Shown: positions 17,079-24,691 of the stretch, piece by piece
Numbering within the stretch: position 1 is the stretch's first letter
Layout: each line of letters begins with the position of its first letter
From: an uncultured Alphaproteobacteria bacterium
GTDB taxonomy: Bacteria; Pseudomonadota; Alphaproteobacteria; RF32; CAG-239
Assembly (NCBI GenBank): GCA_934271465.1
Contig: CAKQRQ010000001.1
Location: 186,001 to 250,000 of the forward strand
DNA: 64,000 bases
Direction: 5' to 3'
Notes under the pieces: model-generated
What the model saw: the letters and a program-made list of their open reading frames with translations, nothing else
The model's database searches: none
What the model was told of the DNA's origin: nothing
Program-made: the position numbers and the translations under genes

Positions 17079-18902
17079 ATGATACAGATTGACAACATAA
17101 CCCTGATGATTGCCGGAAAGGAGCTTTTGGCTCAGGCGTCCTGTCAGATTTCCGACGGACAAAAAGTCGGCATTATCGGGGATAATGGCTGCGGCAAGTC
17201 GACGCTTTTTAAGGCTTTGCTCGGACAGATTGAACCGTTTTCGGGCGACATCAAGCTCCCTAAAAACGCTGTTATTGCTTTTGCCGAACAAGAAATTGAC
17301 GACACATCTGTGCCCATTCTGCAATTTGTGCTCAACAAAGACCACGCCTTAAAATATTACCGCGACAAACTCTTGACCGCTCTGCCAGAAGAACTGTCCG
17401 ACATTCACGAGAATCTGGCGCGGTTGGGCTCTGAATCGGCCGAAAGCCGCGTTGCCGCCATTTTGCACGGACTCGGCTTTTCACAAGAAGATTTCCAACG
17501 CCCGGTTCATGACTTTTCCGGTGGTTGGCGCATGCGTTTAACTTTGGCCGGCGCGCTGTTTCAAAACTCGGATATTTTGCTGTTGGACGAGCCGTCCAAC
17601 CACTTGGACTGGGAAGCAACCATTTGGCTGGAAAGCTACCTCAAAAAATACAAAGGCACGCTTTTGCTTATCAGCCATGACCAAACATTTTTGGATAATA
17701 ACTGCGAGGCTATTCTCAATTTTGAAAATAAAAAGCTCGTTCTCTACCACGGCAATTATCATACTTTTCGCAAGACCTTTGCCCTGAAGGAAGAAAACGC
17801 GCTCAAGCAAATTCAGAAAAATCAGGAAAAGCGCGCACATCTGCAATCTTTTATTGACCGTTTCAGATACAAAGCCACCAAGGCCAAGCAAGCCCAAAGC
17901 CGGATTAAGATGCTTGAAAAAATGGGCGAAGACCCCGAGCTTTTACCCGAAAGGAAAGATGTTTTTACATTTCCCGAAACCACGCCTCTTGCGCCGCCTT
18001 ATTTCAGGCTTGAGGACGTGTCCGTCGGCTATGAACCGGACAAGCCCGTGTTAACCCGACTTAATTTATCCCTTGGCGCCAATGAACGCATTGCCCTTTT
18101 GGGACGTAACGGAAACGGTAAATCAACCCTCGCCAAATTGTTATCCGGCGAGCTTTTGCCGCAAGGCGGCGTGTTTTTCAAATCGCCCAAACTGCGCGTC
18201 GGCTTTTTTAACCAACACCAAAACGAAAGCCTGCCCGCAGATGAAACGCCATTGTCTTATTTTTCCAAGCTGATGCCGGATTTAATCCCCGCCCGCGTGC
18301 GGTCTTATCTGGCACAATTCGGGCTTGAGGCGGATAAAGCTCTGACAGAGATTTCAAAACTTTCCGGCGGTGAGAAAGTCCGCCTTGTCTTTGCCAAAAT
18401 CAGCCTATCCAAACCGCATTTGCTGATTTTGGACGAGCCGACAAACCACCTTGACCTGAAAGGACGCGAGGCTTTGATTGCGGCGCTTAATCAGTATGCG
18501 GGCTCTGTTATTTTGATTACGCACGATTTTCATATTTTGCAATGCGTCTGCGATACGCTTTGGATTGTTCAAAACAAAACCTGCCAAAAATTTGACGGAG
18601 ATTTAGAAGACTACCGCGCGCTTTTGCTTGACGACCGTCCGCAGGCAGCAGCCAAAGCCCCTAAAGAATCAACCGCCGCGCCAAAGCCCAAAGAAAAGAA
18701 GATGTCCAAGAGCACGCTTACCGTTAAGATTAAACAAGTTGAAACAGCTTTGGACGAGCTTAACCGCGCGCAAGAAGATATTCAGGCGCAAATGGCCTCC
18801 GGAGAGGCCGGTTTGGACTATGCCGCCTTGAACCGCCGCCTAAAAGACATTCAACAATCCATCGCGGAACAAGAGCGCCTATGGGATAGCTATACCGAAT
18901 AA
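17079..18902 (+). CDS. ABC-F family ATPase (YheS/Uup-like)
   Basis: This 607-residue protein has two ABC domains on one chain and no membrane part, as in ABC-F ribosome-acting factors. Domain 1 has GDNGCGKST (residues 34-42), FSGGWRMRLTLAGAL and LLLDEPSNHLDWEAT. Domain 2 has GRNGNGKSTLA near residue 345, LSGGEKVRLVFA and LLILDEPTNHLDL. The lysine/arginine-rich linker and the C-terminal coiled coil (KQVETALDELNRAQEDIQAQM) resemble YheS. ABC-F proteins bind the E site and relieve stalled ribosomes. It follows the transporter-like gene by 2 bases. Confidence 0.92.
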   Translation: MIQIDNITLMIAGKELLAQASCQISDGQKVGIIGDNGCGKSTLFKALLGQIEPFSGDIKLPKNAVIAFAEQEIDDTSVPILQFVLNKDHALKYYRDKLLTALPEELSDIHENLARLGSESAESRVAAILHGLGFSQEDFQRPVHDFSGGWRMRLTLAGALFQNSDILLLDEPSNHLDWEATIWLESYLKKYKGTLLLISHDQTFLDNNCEAILNFENKKLVLYHGNYHTFRKTFALKEENALKQIQKNQEKRAHLQSFIDRFRYKATKAKQAQSRIKMLEKMGEDPELLPERKDVFTFPETTPLAPPYFRLEDVSVGYEPDKPVLTRLNLSLGANERIALLGRNGNGKSTLAKLLSGELLPQGGVFFKSPKLRVGFFNQHQNESLPADETPLSYFSKLMPDLIPARVRSYLAQFGLEADKALTEISKLSGGEKVRLVFAKISLSKPHLLILDEPTNHLDLKGREALIAALNQYAGSVILITHDFHILQCVCDTLWIVQNKTCQKFDGDLEDYRALLLDDRPQAAAKAPKESTAAPKPKEKKMSKSTLTVKIKQVETALDELNRAQEDIQAQMASGEAGLDYAALNRRLKDIQQSIAEQERLWDSYTE

Positions 18903-18917
18903 CTTTAACGAGACCGA

Positions 18918-19385
18918 GTGATGATTAAAACAAACGCCATGCGCATTTTGGAAGAAGCCAAAATTGAATTTACCCCTTATGCCTATGATCCCAAACACGG
19001 GATTGACGCGCTGAGCGTGGCGGCTTGTTTGGGCAAAGATCCGCACCGGATTTTTAAAACGCTGGTTGTCGTTTCGCCAGACTTGGCTCATTTTGTCTGC
19101 GTTGTTCCGGCAACGGCCGAGCTCGACCTCAAAAAAGCCGCCCGCGCCGCCCATGTCAAAAGTCTGGAGATGATTCCATTGAAAAAATTGCAGCCGACAA
19201 CGGGCTATGTTCACGGCGGCTGCTCGCCCGTCGGCATGAAAAAAGCTTTTCCAACCCTTATTGACGCGTCCGCCCGCTCGTTTGACACTTTTTGCGTCAG
19301 CGGCGGTAAAATCGGCCTGACGCTTGAGCTCAATGCCGAGGCTTTGGCAGCCTTTATCGGCGCACAATTTGCTGATTTAATTTAA
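18918..19385 (+). CDS. ybaK: Cys-tRNA(Pro)/Cys-tRNA(Cys) deacylase YbaK
   Basis: The 155-residue protein is a YbaK/EbsC-type trans-editing enzyme that hydrolyses cysteine mischarged on tRNA-Pro. It shows TNAMRILEEAKIEFTPYAYD, the catalytic-lysine region RIFKTLVVV (Lys47), GYVHGGCSPVGMKK and the C-terminal SGGKIGLTLELN. Two consecutive ATG codons begin the gene, 15 bases after the ABC-F stop. It probably ends the operon that began at 16222. Confidence 0.93.
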   Translation: MMIKTNAMRILEEAKIEFTPYAYDPKHGIDALSVAACLGKDPHRIFKTLVVVSPDLAHFVCVVPATAELDLKKAARAAHVKSLEMIPLKKLQPTTGYVHGGCSPVGMKKAFPTLIDASARSFDTFCVSGGKIGLTLELNAEALAAFIGAQFADLI

Positions 19386-19634
19386 AAATCTCTTTTCATT
19401 TGTAAAAAAACCTTTTCTTTGGACAAAATTTGTGATATAATTGGTAATATCTTAAAGAATTATTTTGTTCTATTGTTGTGTATTTTCATAGTCGTATTTC
19501 GGATTTTGTTTTTCCGTTTATGAGTATTAAAATATTTCAAATAGAACATCATGATTTGAATTTTTTTAATATATAAAAAGAGGGCATCGGATTGTGTAAA
19601 GGCACACCCCTCGTAAAACAAACCGAAATATAAC
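19386..19634. other. AT-rich non-coding gap with a leader hairpin
   Basis: About 250 bases without a convincing gene. The only structure I see is a hairpin at 19580-19612 in front of the next gene: GAGGG pairs with CCCTC, and inside it TGTG pairs with CACA around a six-base loop. It could be a leader structure of the following gene. No clear promoter stands out. Confidence 0.5.
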
Positions 19635-20498
19635 ATGAAGAAGGTTAACTTCATCAAGATTTCATCCCAGTTCGGACATGAGATTATGGCACTTAACTTT
19701 GCCAAAGCTCTTGGGCTGGAGGTTGTCATCATTCCTAACAAGGAAGATCCGCAAGAATTCGAGGAGGAATCTAAAAAGATTCTCGACAACATGTCGTTTT
19801 TCTACCGGAGAATCTTTACGATTTCGCCAAAAGAGCGTTCATTCTACGAGGAAATGTCAAGAGACATCATCGGAGAACTGAAAGCTGGGAAACTTTCAAA
19901 TGACCTATGGAATGCTTTCGCTGGCTGTCAATTGGCTCCAAGCATTCTCACGAGAGCACTTCCTGTCTTTCCTGAGCTCCATGATGGGAAACCTAACCTT
20001 TTGGTTGTTCCTCAGAAGCTCTTGTCGGACAATGCCTGTGGTGTGACTGCGGCTCAACAATCTGTCGATCCTGCCGTATTCAACTTCCTGAAGGATGCGC
20101 CTTTCCGCCTTGTCCTCGGACAGCACTTCAACAAAGTGGCTGACCTTGAGACCGTCAAAGCCCTTCAGCAGGAATTCAACCTGTATGTTCCTGGCATGAC
20201 AGAGGAACAAGAAGTCTTCGGCATCAGAGGCGTCCGCCATGCAAAGTATTACAACATGTATGGCAGCCTTTCGGCTTCTGTCGGGATCGCAGGAACACAC
20301 ACATGGTATCTGTTGACCATGTTTCCTTATATCCCGCAGATCATCCTCTACAACAAAAACGGGGTTGAACACTGGGAGGCCATCGCTCAAGCTTATCGAA
20401 AAGCCGGCTACAACATCTGGGCTATCGGCTTTGATGAGATGACTGACATGGCTGACCTCAGCAGAGAGATAGAGACACGTCTCTTTGGAATAGCCTAA
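19635..20498 (+). CDS. Unrecognised 287-residue cytoplasmic protein
   Basis: I do not recognise this protein. It lacks a signal peptide and membrane helices. The C-terminal third (VGIAGTHTWYLLTMFPYIPQIILY) loosely resembles the donor-binding half of GT-B glycosyltransferases, but no diagnostic motif supports that. Codons ending in C or G (AAG, TTC, GTC, GAC, CTC) are more frequent than in neighbouring genes. A structured leader precedes it and a strong terminator follows at 20512. The sequence just after the terminator is the broken start of an AraC gene, so this gene looks like a transferred insert. Confidence 0.7.
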   Translation: MKKVNFIKISSQFGHEIMALNFAKALGLEVVIIPNKEDPQEFEEESKKILDNMSFFYRRIFTISPKERSFYEEMSRDIIGELKAGKLSNDLWNAFAGCQLAPSILTRALPVFPELHDGKPNLLVVPQKLLSDNACGVTAAQQSVDPAVFNFLKDAPFRLVLGQHFNKVADLETVKALQQEFNLYVPGMTEEQEVFGIRGVRHAKYYNMYGSLSASVGIAGTHTWYLLTMFPYIPQIILYNKNGVEHWEAIAQAYRKAGYNIWAIGFDEMTDMADLSREIETRLFGIA

Positions 20499-20511
20499 AA
20501 AACATCTAAAA

Positions 20512-20550
20512 AGAACCCGCGGCTTTTACAAGCCACGGGTTTCTTTTTTT
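20512..20550 (+). terminator. Intrinsic terminator after the 19635 gene
   Basis: AACCCG-C-GGCTT pairs with AAGCC-A-CGGGTT around a four-base loop, with a single mismatch, followed by a run of T residues. Confidence 0.85.
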
Positions 20551-20559
20551 AAGCTTTAA

Positions 20560-20946
20560 AATTTTTCATTAACCTCGCCTTTGGGAGATATTTTGCGTTC
20601 AGCCAATACCATCGGATCGCACAACAATCAGATTGCCCACGCTGTTTCATGGCTTAAGGTTAATTTTCGTAAGCCTTTGAAAATTGACGAATTCGCTCAA
20701 AAGTTCAATATGGCCGAATCGTCTTTTTATCGGCATTTCAGCAAGGTTACCAGCCTGAGCCCGCTGCAATATCAAAAAAAACTGCGGCTTTATGAGGCGC
20801 ATCGGCTGATGCTTTCGGAAAATATGGATGTGGCCAATGCGGCTTATGAGGTCGGATACGAAAGCCCCAGCCAGTTTAACCGCGAATATAAAAGGCTGTT
20901 TGGAATTCCGCCAAAGACGAATATCGGGCGTTTGAAAGCCTGCTGA
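20560..20946 (+). pseudogene. 5'-truncated AraC-family regulator (C-terminal HTH part only)
   Basis: The remaining roughly 120-128 residues hold the AraC-type double HTH: QIAHAVSWLKVNFRKPLKIDEFA, SSFYRHFSKVTSLSPLQYQKKLRL and VANAAYEVGYESPSQFNREYKRLFG. Family-like sequence reads back in frame to about 20560 (LTSPLGDILRS) and then stops right after the preceding terminator. The usual N-terminal sensor domain is missing. The only usable start is a TTG at 20581. It is most simply the remnant of a full regulator cut by the insertion at 19.4-20.55 kb. A stand-alone HTH protein remains possible. Confidence 0.75.
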
Positions 20947-20964
20947 TTTATTTAAAAAAAATTC

Positions 20965-21010
20965 TTGACAAGTGAACAATTGTTTACTAAATATGTAAAC
21001 AGTTGTTCAC
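20965..21010. promoter_or_regulatory. TetR promoter with overlapping palindromic operator
   Basis: A -35 TTGACA at 20965-20970 is followed, 17 bases on, by a -10-like TAAATA at 20988. Over it lies a 16-bp inverted repeat, GTGAACAATTGTTTAC (20972-20987) and GTAAACAGTTGTTCAC (20995-21010), separated by 7 bases and differing at one position. Each half is itself nearly symmetric around CAATTG. This is the geometry of autorepression by the TetR protein that starts at 21026. Confidence 0.85.
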
Positions 21011-21025
21011 TTTGTTGAGGATACC

Positions 21026-21616
21026 ATGAAAAACACCAAAGATTTAATCCTTTTAACCGCGCTTGAGCTTTTTGCGCAAAAAGGCTATGAGGCGACATCC
21101 GTTCGGGATATTGCCGCAGCTCTCGGTTTGAGCGCGGGGGCGCTTTACCGCCACTACCCAAGCAAAGAGGCCGTCTTTGAGGCTATTTTGCACAAGATGG
21201 AAACTTCTGACACCATCAAAGCTGAAGATTTTCAGATGCCGGTTGAACCCATTGAGAAAAATCCGCAGGCTTACCACGCCGTTACACCGCAAGCTCTTGA
21301 GGCTTTTACGCTGGCGATGTTTTGCTATTGGAGTGAAGACCCTTTTGCCGCGGCTTTTCGCAAAATGCTGAGTATGGAGCGCTATCGCTCGGCCGCCATG
21401 TCAAAATTGTATCACAACTATTTGGGATTTGGCGTGACCGGCTACTTGGCGGATATTTTTAAGGCCAAAGGATATGCCAATCCTCAATGGCTGGCCGCGC
21501 GCTATTTTGCACCGTTTCTCTTCTATTTATCTTTGTTTGACGAGGCGGACGACAAGCAAGCCGTCACTCAAGATTTTCAACATTTTATAAGGAATTTTCA
21601 AAATGATTTACGTTAA
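21026..21616 (+). CDS. TetR-family transcriptional regulator
   Basis: The 196-residue protein has the N-terminal TetR HTH (ALELFAQKGYEATSVRDIAAALGLSAGALYRHYPSKEAVFEAIL cut into its usual helices, residues 10-52) and a helical ligand domain. A palindromic operator overlaps its promoter just upstream, so it probably represses itself and the downstream methyltransferase, whose start lies 14 bases inside this gene. GAGG precedes the ATG. The ligand is not predictable. Confidence 0.9.
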   Translation: MKNTKDLILLTALELFAQKGYEATSVRDIAAALGLSAGALYRHYPSKEAVFEAILHKMETSDTIKAEDFQMPVEPIEKNPQAYHAVTPQALEAFTLAMFCYWSEDPFAAAFRKMLSMERYRSAAMSKLYHNYLGFGVTGYLADIFKAKGYANPQWLAARYFAPFLFYLSLFDEADDKQAVTQDFQHFIRNFQNDLR

Positions 21617-22316
21617 AAGCCTGACATACGGCGCTCCCAAATACCGCGCCAAAATTATGGGGCCGAATCCGATTAAACTGACGGAAGAACTCTTAATAAA
21701 CCACAAAATCTCCCCAAATGCCAAAGTTTTGGATCTGGGCAGCGGCCAAGGGCTGACTTCTGTCTTTATGGCCAAGGAATACGGATTCAGGGTTTGGGCG
21801 GCGGATTTGTGGAGTAATCCGGAAGAAAACCGCGCCTTTTTTACCGAGGAAGGATTGAGCGCCGAGCAAATTACGCCTGTTAAAGCCGATGCCGAAAATC
21901 TGCCGTTTGAGCCGAATTTTTTTGATGCGGTTGTCAGTATCGACTCTTATAACTACTTTGGCCGCAACGATACTTTTTTGGACGCCAAACTTTTACCGTT
22001 TGTCAAAAAAGGCGGGCTGATTTATCTGTCATTTCCGGGAATGAAGCACAATTGCCATGAAAACCTGCCCAAAGAACTGTTGTTATCCTGGACGCCCGAA
22101 CAGCTTGAGTATATGCAGGATATTGACTATTGGCGGCAGACTTTTGAACACGCCAACGGGGCGCGTCTTCTGTCAATCAGCGAGATGAAAAGCCATGACG
22201 AGGTTTGGCAGGATTGGCTTGAGCAGGATAATCCTTATGCTATCGGCGACCGAAAATCTATGTCGGCCGGCGGCGGAGACTATCTCAATTTTATCGCTGT
22301 TGTTTTGCAAAAATAG
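21603..22316 (+). CDS. Class I SAM-dependent methyltransferase
   Basis: The 237-residue protein has motif I VLDLGSGQGLTS (about residues 42-53), an acidic post-I region VWAADLWS, motif II NFFDAVVSIDSYNYFG and GGLIYLSF, the usual Rossmann methyltransferase pattern for small-molecule or lipid substrates. It overlaps the TetR gene by 14 bases and is probably under its control. Its last 150 bases (22164-22313) are duplicated at 24504-24653. At the far copy the reading continues with GAA TGA, so the original C-terminus was probably one residue longer than the present one. Confidence 0.88.
   Translation: MIYVKSLTYGAPKYRAKIMGPNPIKLTEELLINHKISPNAKVLDLGSGQGLTSVFMAKEYGFRVWAADLWSNPEENRAFFTEEGLSAEQITPVKADAENLPFEPNFFDAVVSIDSYNYFGRNDTFLDAKLLPFVKKGGLIYLSFPGMKHNCHENLPKELLLSWTPEQLEYMQDIDYWRQTFEHANGARLLSISEMKSHDEVWQDWLEQDNPYAIGDRKSMSAGGGDYLNFIAVVLQK
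22164..22313 (+). repeat. 150-bp direct repeat, copy 1 (3' end of the methyltransferase gene)
   Basis: Bases 22164-22313 recur at 24504-24653 with a single difference (A at 22252, G at 24592). The two copies lie exactly 2340 bases apart and bound an AT-rich cassette. Confidence 0.95.
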
Positions 22317-22333
22317 ACAGATATTTAAAATTA

Positions 22334-22362
22334 TTGACAAAATATAACCATTAGTGTATAAA
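22334..22362 (+). promoter_or_regulatory. Sigma70-type promoter of the cassette
   Basis: A perfect -35 TTGACA (22334-22339), 17-base spacer and -10 TATAAA (22357-22362) lie 35 bases upstream of the radical SAM start, just inside the left edge of the cassette. Confidence 0.8.
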
Positions 22363-22397
22363 TGTCATAAATAAATACTTTTACGAAAGGATTTTCT

Positions 22398-23366
22398 ATG
22401 GCAGATATTTTGTATAAAGATAAAGAAACTTTTTCTAAAATCATAAAAGAAATGCGCTTTTCTTACCTTCGAATAAGTATTACTTCTGATTGCAATGCCC
22501 ACTGTTCGTTTTGTCATAATGAAGGACAAAAATTAGGGTTAAGAGACAAAGCAGCTCAACAGCAACAAACAATCCTCTCAAATCAGTAATATGCTCATAT
22601 TGCTGATTTTTTCAAACCTTTTTTCTCCAAAGTATTATTTACCGGTGGCGAACCGACTATAGTTGAAAATCTTCCTGATATCGTATCTATTTTCAAAAAT
22701 GCTGGATATCTCACAAAAATTACATCTAATGGCATTTCTTTGACACCATCCCTTCAGCTTAAGTTAATGCATGCAGGTCTTGATGAAATAAACATAAGTT
22801 TGCATACTCTTGATAAAGATCAATATGCTAAAATGTTCGGAGTTGATAATGCACTTCCTTCTGTTTTGAAAAATATTTCATTTTTATCATCTACTTTTCC
22901 TGATAAAGTTAAATTTAATTTCATGGGATTGCTCAATGACAACATCCCTAGTCAGCTTGTACCAATGTCTCAACTAAGTGCACGTTATCATATTCCAATT
23001 AGTTTTCTAACTACACTTAACTTTAAAAACAAAAACCAACTATTATCCGATATTGTTAAAGAAGAGTTAGTCCATCTTCTTGGAACCCCTACAATAAAAA
23101 CCTTACCAAGTAAATTTGGAGAACGCTATTTTTATACTTATTCTAATGGAGCTATTTGGGAATTTGATGATTTTCGCACGCAGGAGTACCGAGAAGATGC
23201 TCTTAACAATAAATATTGCAAGAGATGTACAAAAAATGACCAATGCATTGAAGGACCTTATGCTTTAAGAGTTACGAACACAGGGACCCTAAAACCTTGC
23301 ATCATCCGTAATGATAACACTTTGCCTTTATTTAGAGGACAATCACTATTTAAATCTGAAAGGTAG
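22398..23366 (+). pseudogene. Radical SAM protein (MoaA/SPASM-like) interrupted by one in-frame TAA
   Basis: One frame runs from the ATG at 22398 to the stop at 23366 (322 coding codons) except for a TAA at codon 64 (22587-22589). Before it stands the Fe-S motif SDCNAHCSFCHNEG with Cys32, Cys36 and Cys39. After it come KVLFTGGEPTI, the SAM-binding GGEP motif, and ITSNGISL. A second C-terminal cysteine cluster (YCKRCTKNDQC and LKPCII) resembles MoaA. Everything expected is present, so a single nonsense mutation, rather than decay, breaks it. A downstream ATG at 22740 would give a fragment without the cluster. Substrate unknown. Confidence 0.85.
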
Positions 23367-23371
23367 TTTTT

Positions 23372-24019
23372 ATGGAATTTCAAGAAAAATGTCTTATTTG
23401 CCTGACAGGTCTTAGTGGTTCAGGGAAAACGACAGCAAAGAAAATTTTTGAATCTTTTGGTGTCAAAACTTTTTATACCAAAGACTTTCATCATCTCATG
23501 AATCAAAATCTTTACACAGATAAGATGTCTGGAACTTTATTTTCCACCGAGAAGGCTGGTTTTATCAAAAAAATAATAGAAAATATCCGTTGTTATTCAA
23601 TTCCAAATGATTTGATATTATTAGATTCTATTAGATCTACTGATGAACTCAACTACTTAAAAAGCTTAAATTTCAAATCTGTCACCTTAGTAAAAACGCA
23701 CACTCAAGAAAAAGAAAGACTCCAGAGGTTAATTTCTCGTGATAATTGTTCTCTATCCGACATCGAAAAAAGAGATGATATCGACTCAGGGAAAAACCCT
23801 ATATATGGATTTAACATATTTGAAGTTTTTAAGTTTTCAGATTATCTCCTAGATATGACCAAACCTCTTTCTGAAGTGTATCACCAAATATCTTCTATTA
23901 TAGTTTCAGTAAAAGGCCTTTCTCAAAATAGACACTTAATTTCATTCTCCTCTGAAGAGGCATCTAGACCTTCTCAAGCTACCCCTGCGTCATTTTTTAT
24001 ATCTTTAAAACAGCGTTAG
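23372..24019 (+). CDS. P-loop nucleotide kinase-like protein
   Basis: The 215-residue protein opens with ICLTGLSGSGKTTAKKIFESFG (Walker A GLSGSGKT at residues 13-20), followed by a kinase-like layout: LILLDSIRSTDELNYL as the second strand, and a lid-like RLISRDNCSLSDIEKRDDIDSG segment. This resembles dephospho-CoA/adenylate kinase-type small kinases rather than AAA machines. It begins 5 bases after the radical SAM frame and converges with the NUDIX gene, their ends overlapping by 4 bases. A nucleoside or nucleotide substrate is likely but unproven. Confidence 0.75.
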   Translation: MEFQEKCLICLTGLSGSGKTTAKKIFESFGVKTFYTKDFHHLMNQNLYTDKMSGTLFSTEKAGFIKKIIENIRCYSIPNDLILLDSIRSTDELNYLKSLNFKSVTLVKTHTQEKERLQRLISRDNCSLSDIEKRDDIDSGKNPIYGFNIFEVFKFSDYLLDMTKPLSEVYHQISSIIVSVKGLSQNRHLISFSSEEASRPSQATPASFFISLKQR

Positions 24020-24453
24020 TGTTTCTCCAAATACTTTTTCACTTTCATAAGTCCTTGACGACAAGAAGAGCGAATATTTGGCATCTTTAGTGCTTCGGAT
24101 ATTTTGAACCACCGTGCCTCTGTAATTTCATCATTAAATTTAAAATTTTCACTCTTTAATTTAACAAGTGAATCAATATACACAAAATGTGCATTTCGTT
24201 TAAACTCCGGCGGGTGCGCTATAAAATCACCAACATTAATAACGTCTAAAATTTCTATATCTACGCCTATCTCTTCTTTAACTTCTCTTTTTAGAGCTTC
24301 CTCCAAATGTTCACCAACTTCTACATGTCCGCCACAAATTGTCCACTGTCCGATCCACTTAGGAGATTGGAACAACAAAATTTCTTTTTTATCATTTACA
24401 ATATAGGGACCGACGATGACTTCAATTCCCCTTGGATAAAGATTCTCTGACAT
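24016..24453 (-). CDS. NUDIX hydrolase
   Basis: The 145-residue protein carries a complete NUDIX box at residues 42-64 (GHVEVGEHLEEALKREVKEE followed by IGV), fitting Gx5Ex7REUxEExGU. LLFQSPKWIGQWTICGG upstream is the usual beta-sheet lead-in. Such enzymes hydrolyse nucleoside diphosphate-linked compounds; the subtype resembles NTP/8-oxo-NTP or GDP-sugar hydrolases but cannot be fixed. It lies convergent to the kinase within the AT-rich cassette and has its own promoter region next to the right-hand repeat. Confidence 0.9.
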   Translation of the reverse strand: MSENLYPRGIEVIVGPYIVNDKKEILLFQSPKWIGQWTICGGHVEVGEHLEEALKREVKEEIGVDIEILDVINVGDFIAHPPEFKRNAHFVYIDSLVKLKSENFKFNDEITEARWFKISEALKMPNIRSSCRQGLMKVKKYLEKH

Positions 24454-24503
24454 ATATTTTCCTTTAAAATAACATTATTTGCAGCAAAGTATATAAAAAC
24501 TTT

Positions 24504-24653
24504 CGTCTTCTGTCAATCAGCGAGATGAAAAGCCATGACGAGGTTTGGCAGGATTGGCTTGAGCAGGATAATCCTTATGCTGTCGGCGACCGAAAATCTA
24601 TGTCGGCCGGCGGCGGAGACTATCTCAATTTTATCGCTGTTGTTTTGCAAAAA
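24504..24653 (+). repeat. 150-bp direct repeat, copy 2 (orphan methyltransferase 3' end)
   Basis: This is identical to 22164-22313 apart from one base. It has no start codon or upstream gene body, only the last 50 codons of the methyltransferase, followed by GAA TGA and the native terminator at 24663. Confidence 0.95.
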
Positions 24654-24662
24654 GAATGAAAA

Positions 24663-24687
24663 AAAGCGGAGGTTAAACCTCCGCTTT
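24663..24687. terminator. Bidirectional intrinsic terminator
   Basis: A 10-bp stem (AAAGCGGAGG with CCTCCGCTTT, five-base loop) has A-rich and T-rich flanks. It serves the methyltransferase side on the plus strand and the SIMPL gene on the minus strand. Confidence 0.85.
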
Positions 24688-24691
24688 TGAT

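Larger units (their letters stand above)
22314..24653. mobile_element. 2340-bp AT-rich inserted cassette including one copy of the 150-bp repeat
   Basis: The unique part (22314-24503) has markedly lower GC and A/T-ending codons compared with both flanks. It holds a radical SAM gene, a P-loop kinase and a NUDIX gene, plus its own promoter, but no transposase or integrase. Removing 2340 bases rejoins the methyltransferase to its native terminator at 24663 and to the SIMPL gene. A single crossover of a circular molecule carrying 150 bp of the methyltransferase would leave exactly this arrangement; that mechanism is inference. Confidence 0.8.

Noticed and set aside
22587..22589. Recoded or reassigned stop codons in the interrupted accessory genes
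   Set aside because: Two different stop codons are involved (TAA and TGA), and many intact genes here end with the same codons, so single nonsense mutations are simpler.
22398..23366. Radical SAM protein as a prokaryotic viperin
   Set aside because: The motif CNAHCSFC and the C-terminal cysteine cluster resemble MoaA/SPASM enzymes rather than viperin; only the gene company is similar.
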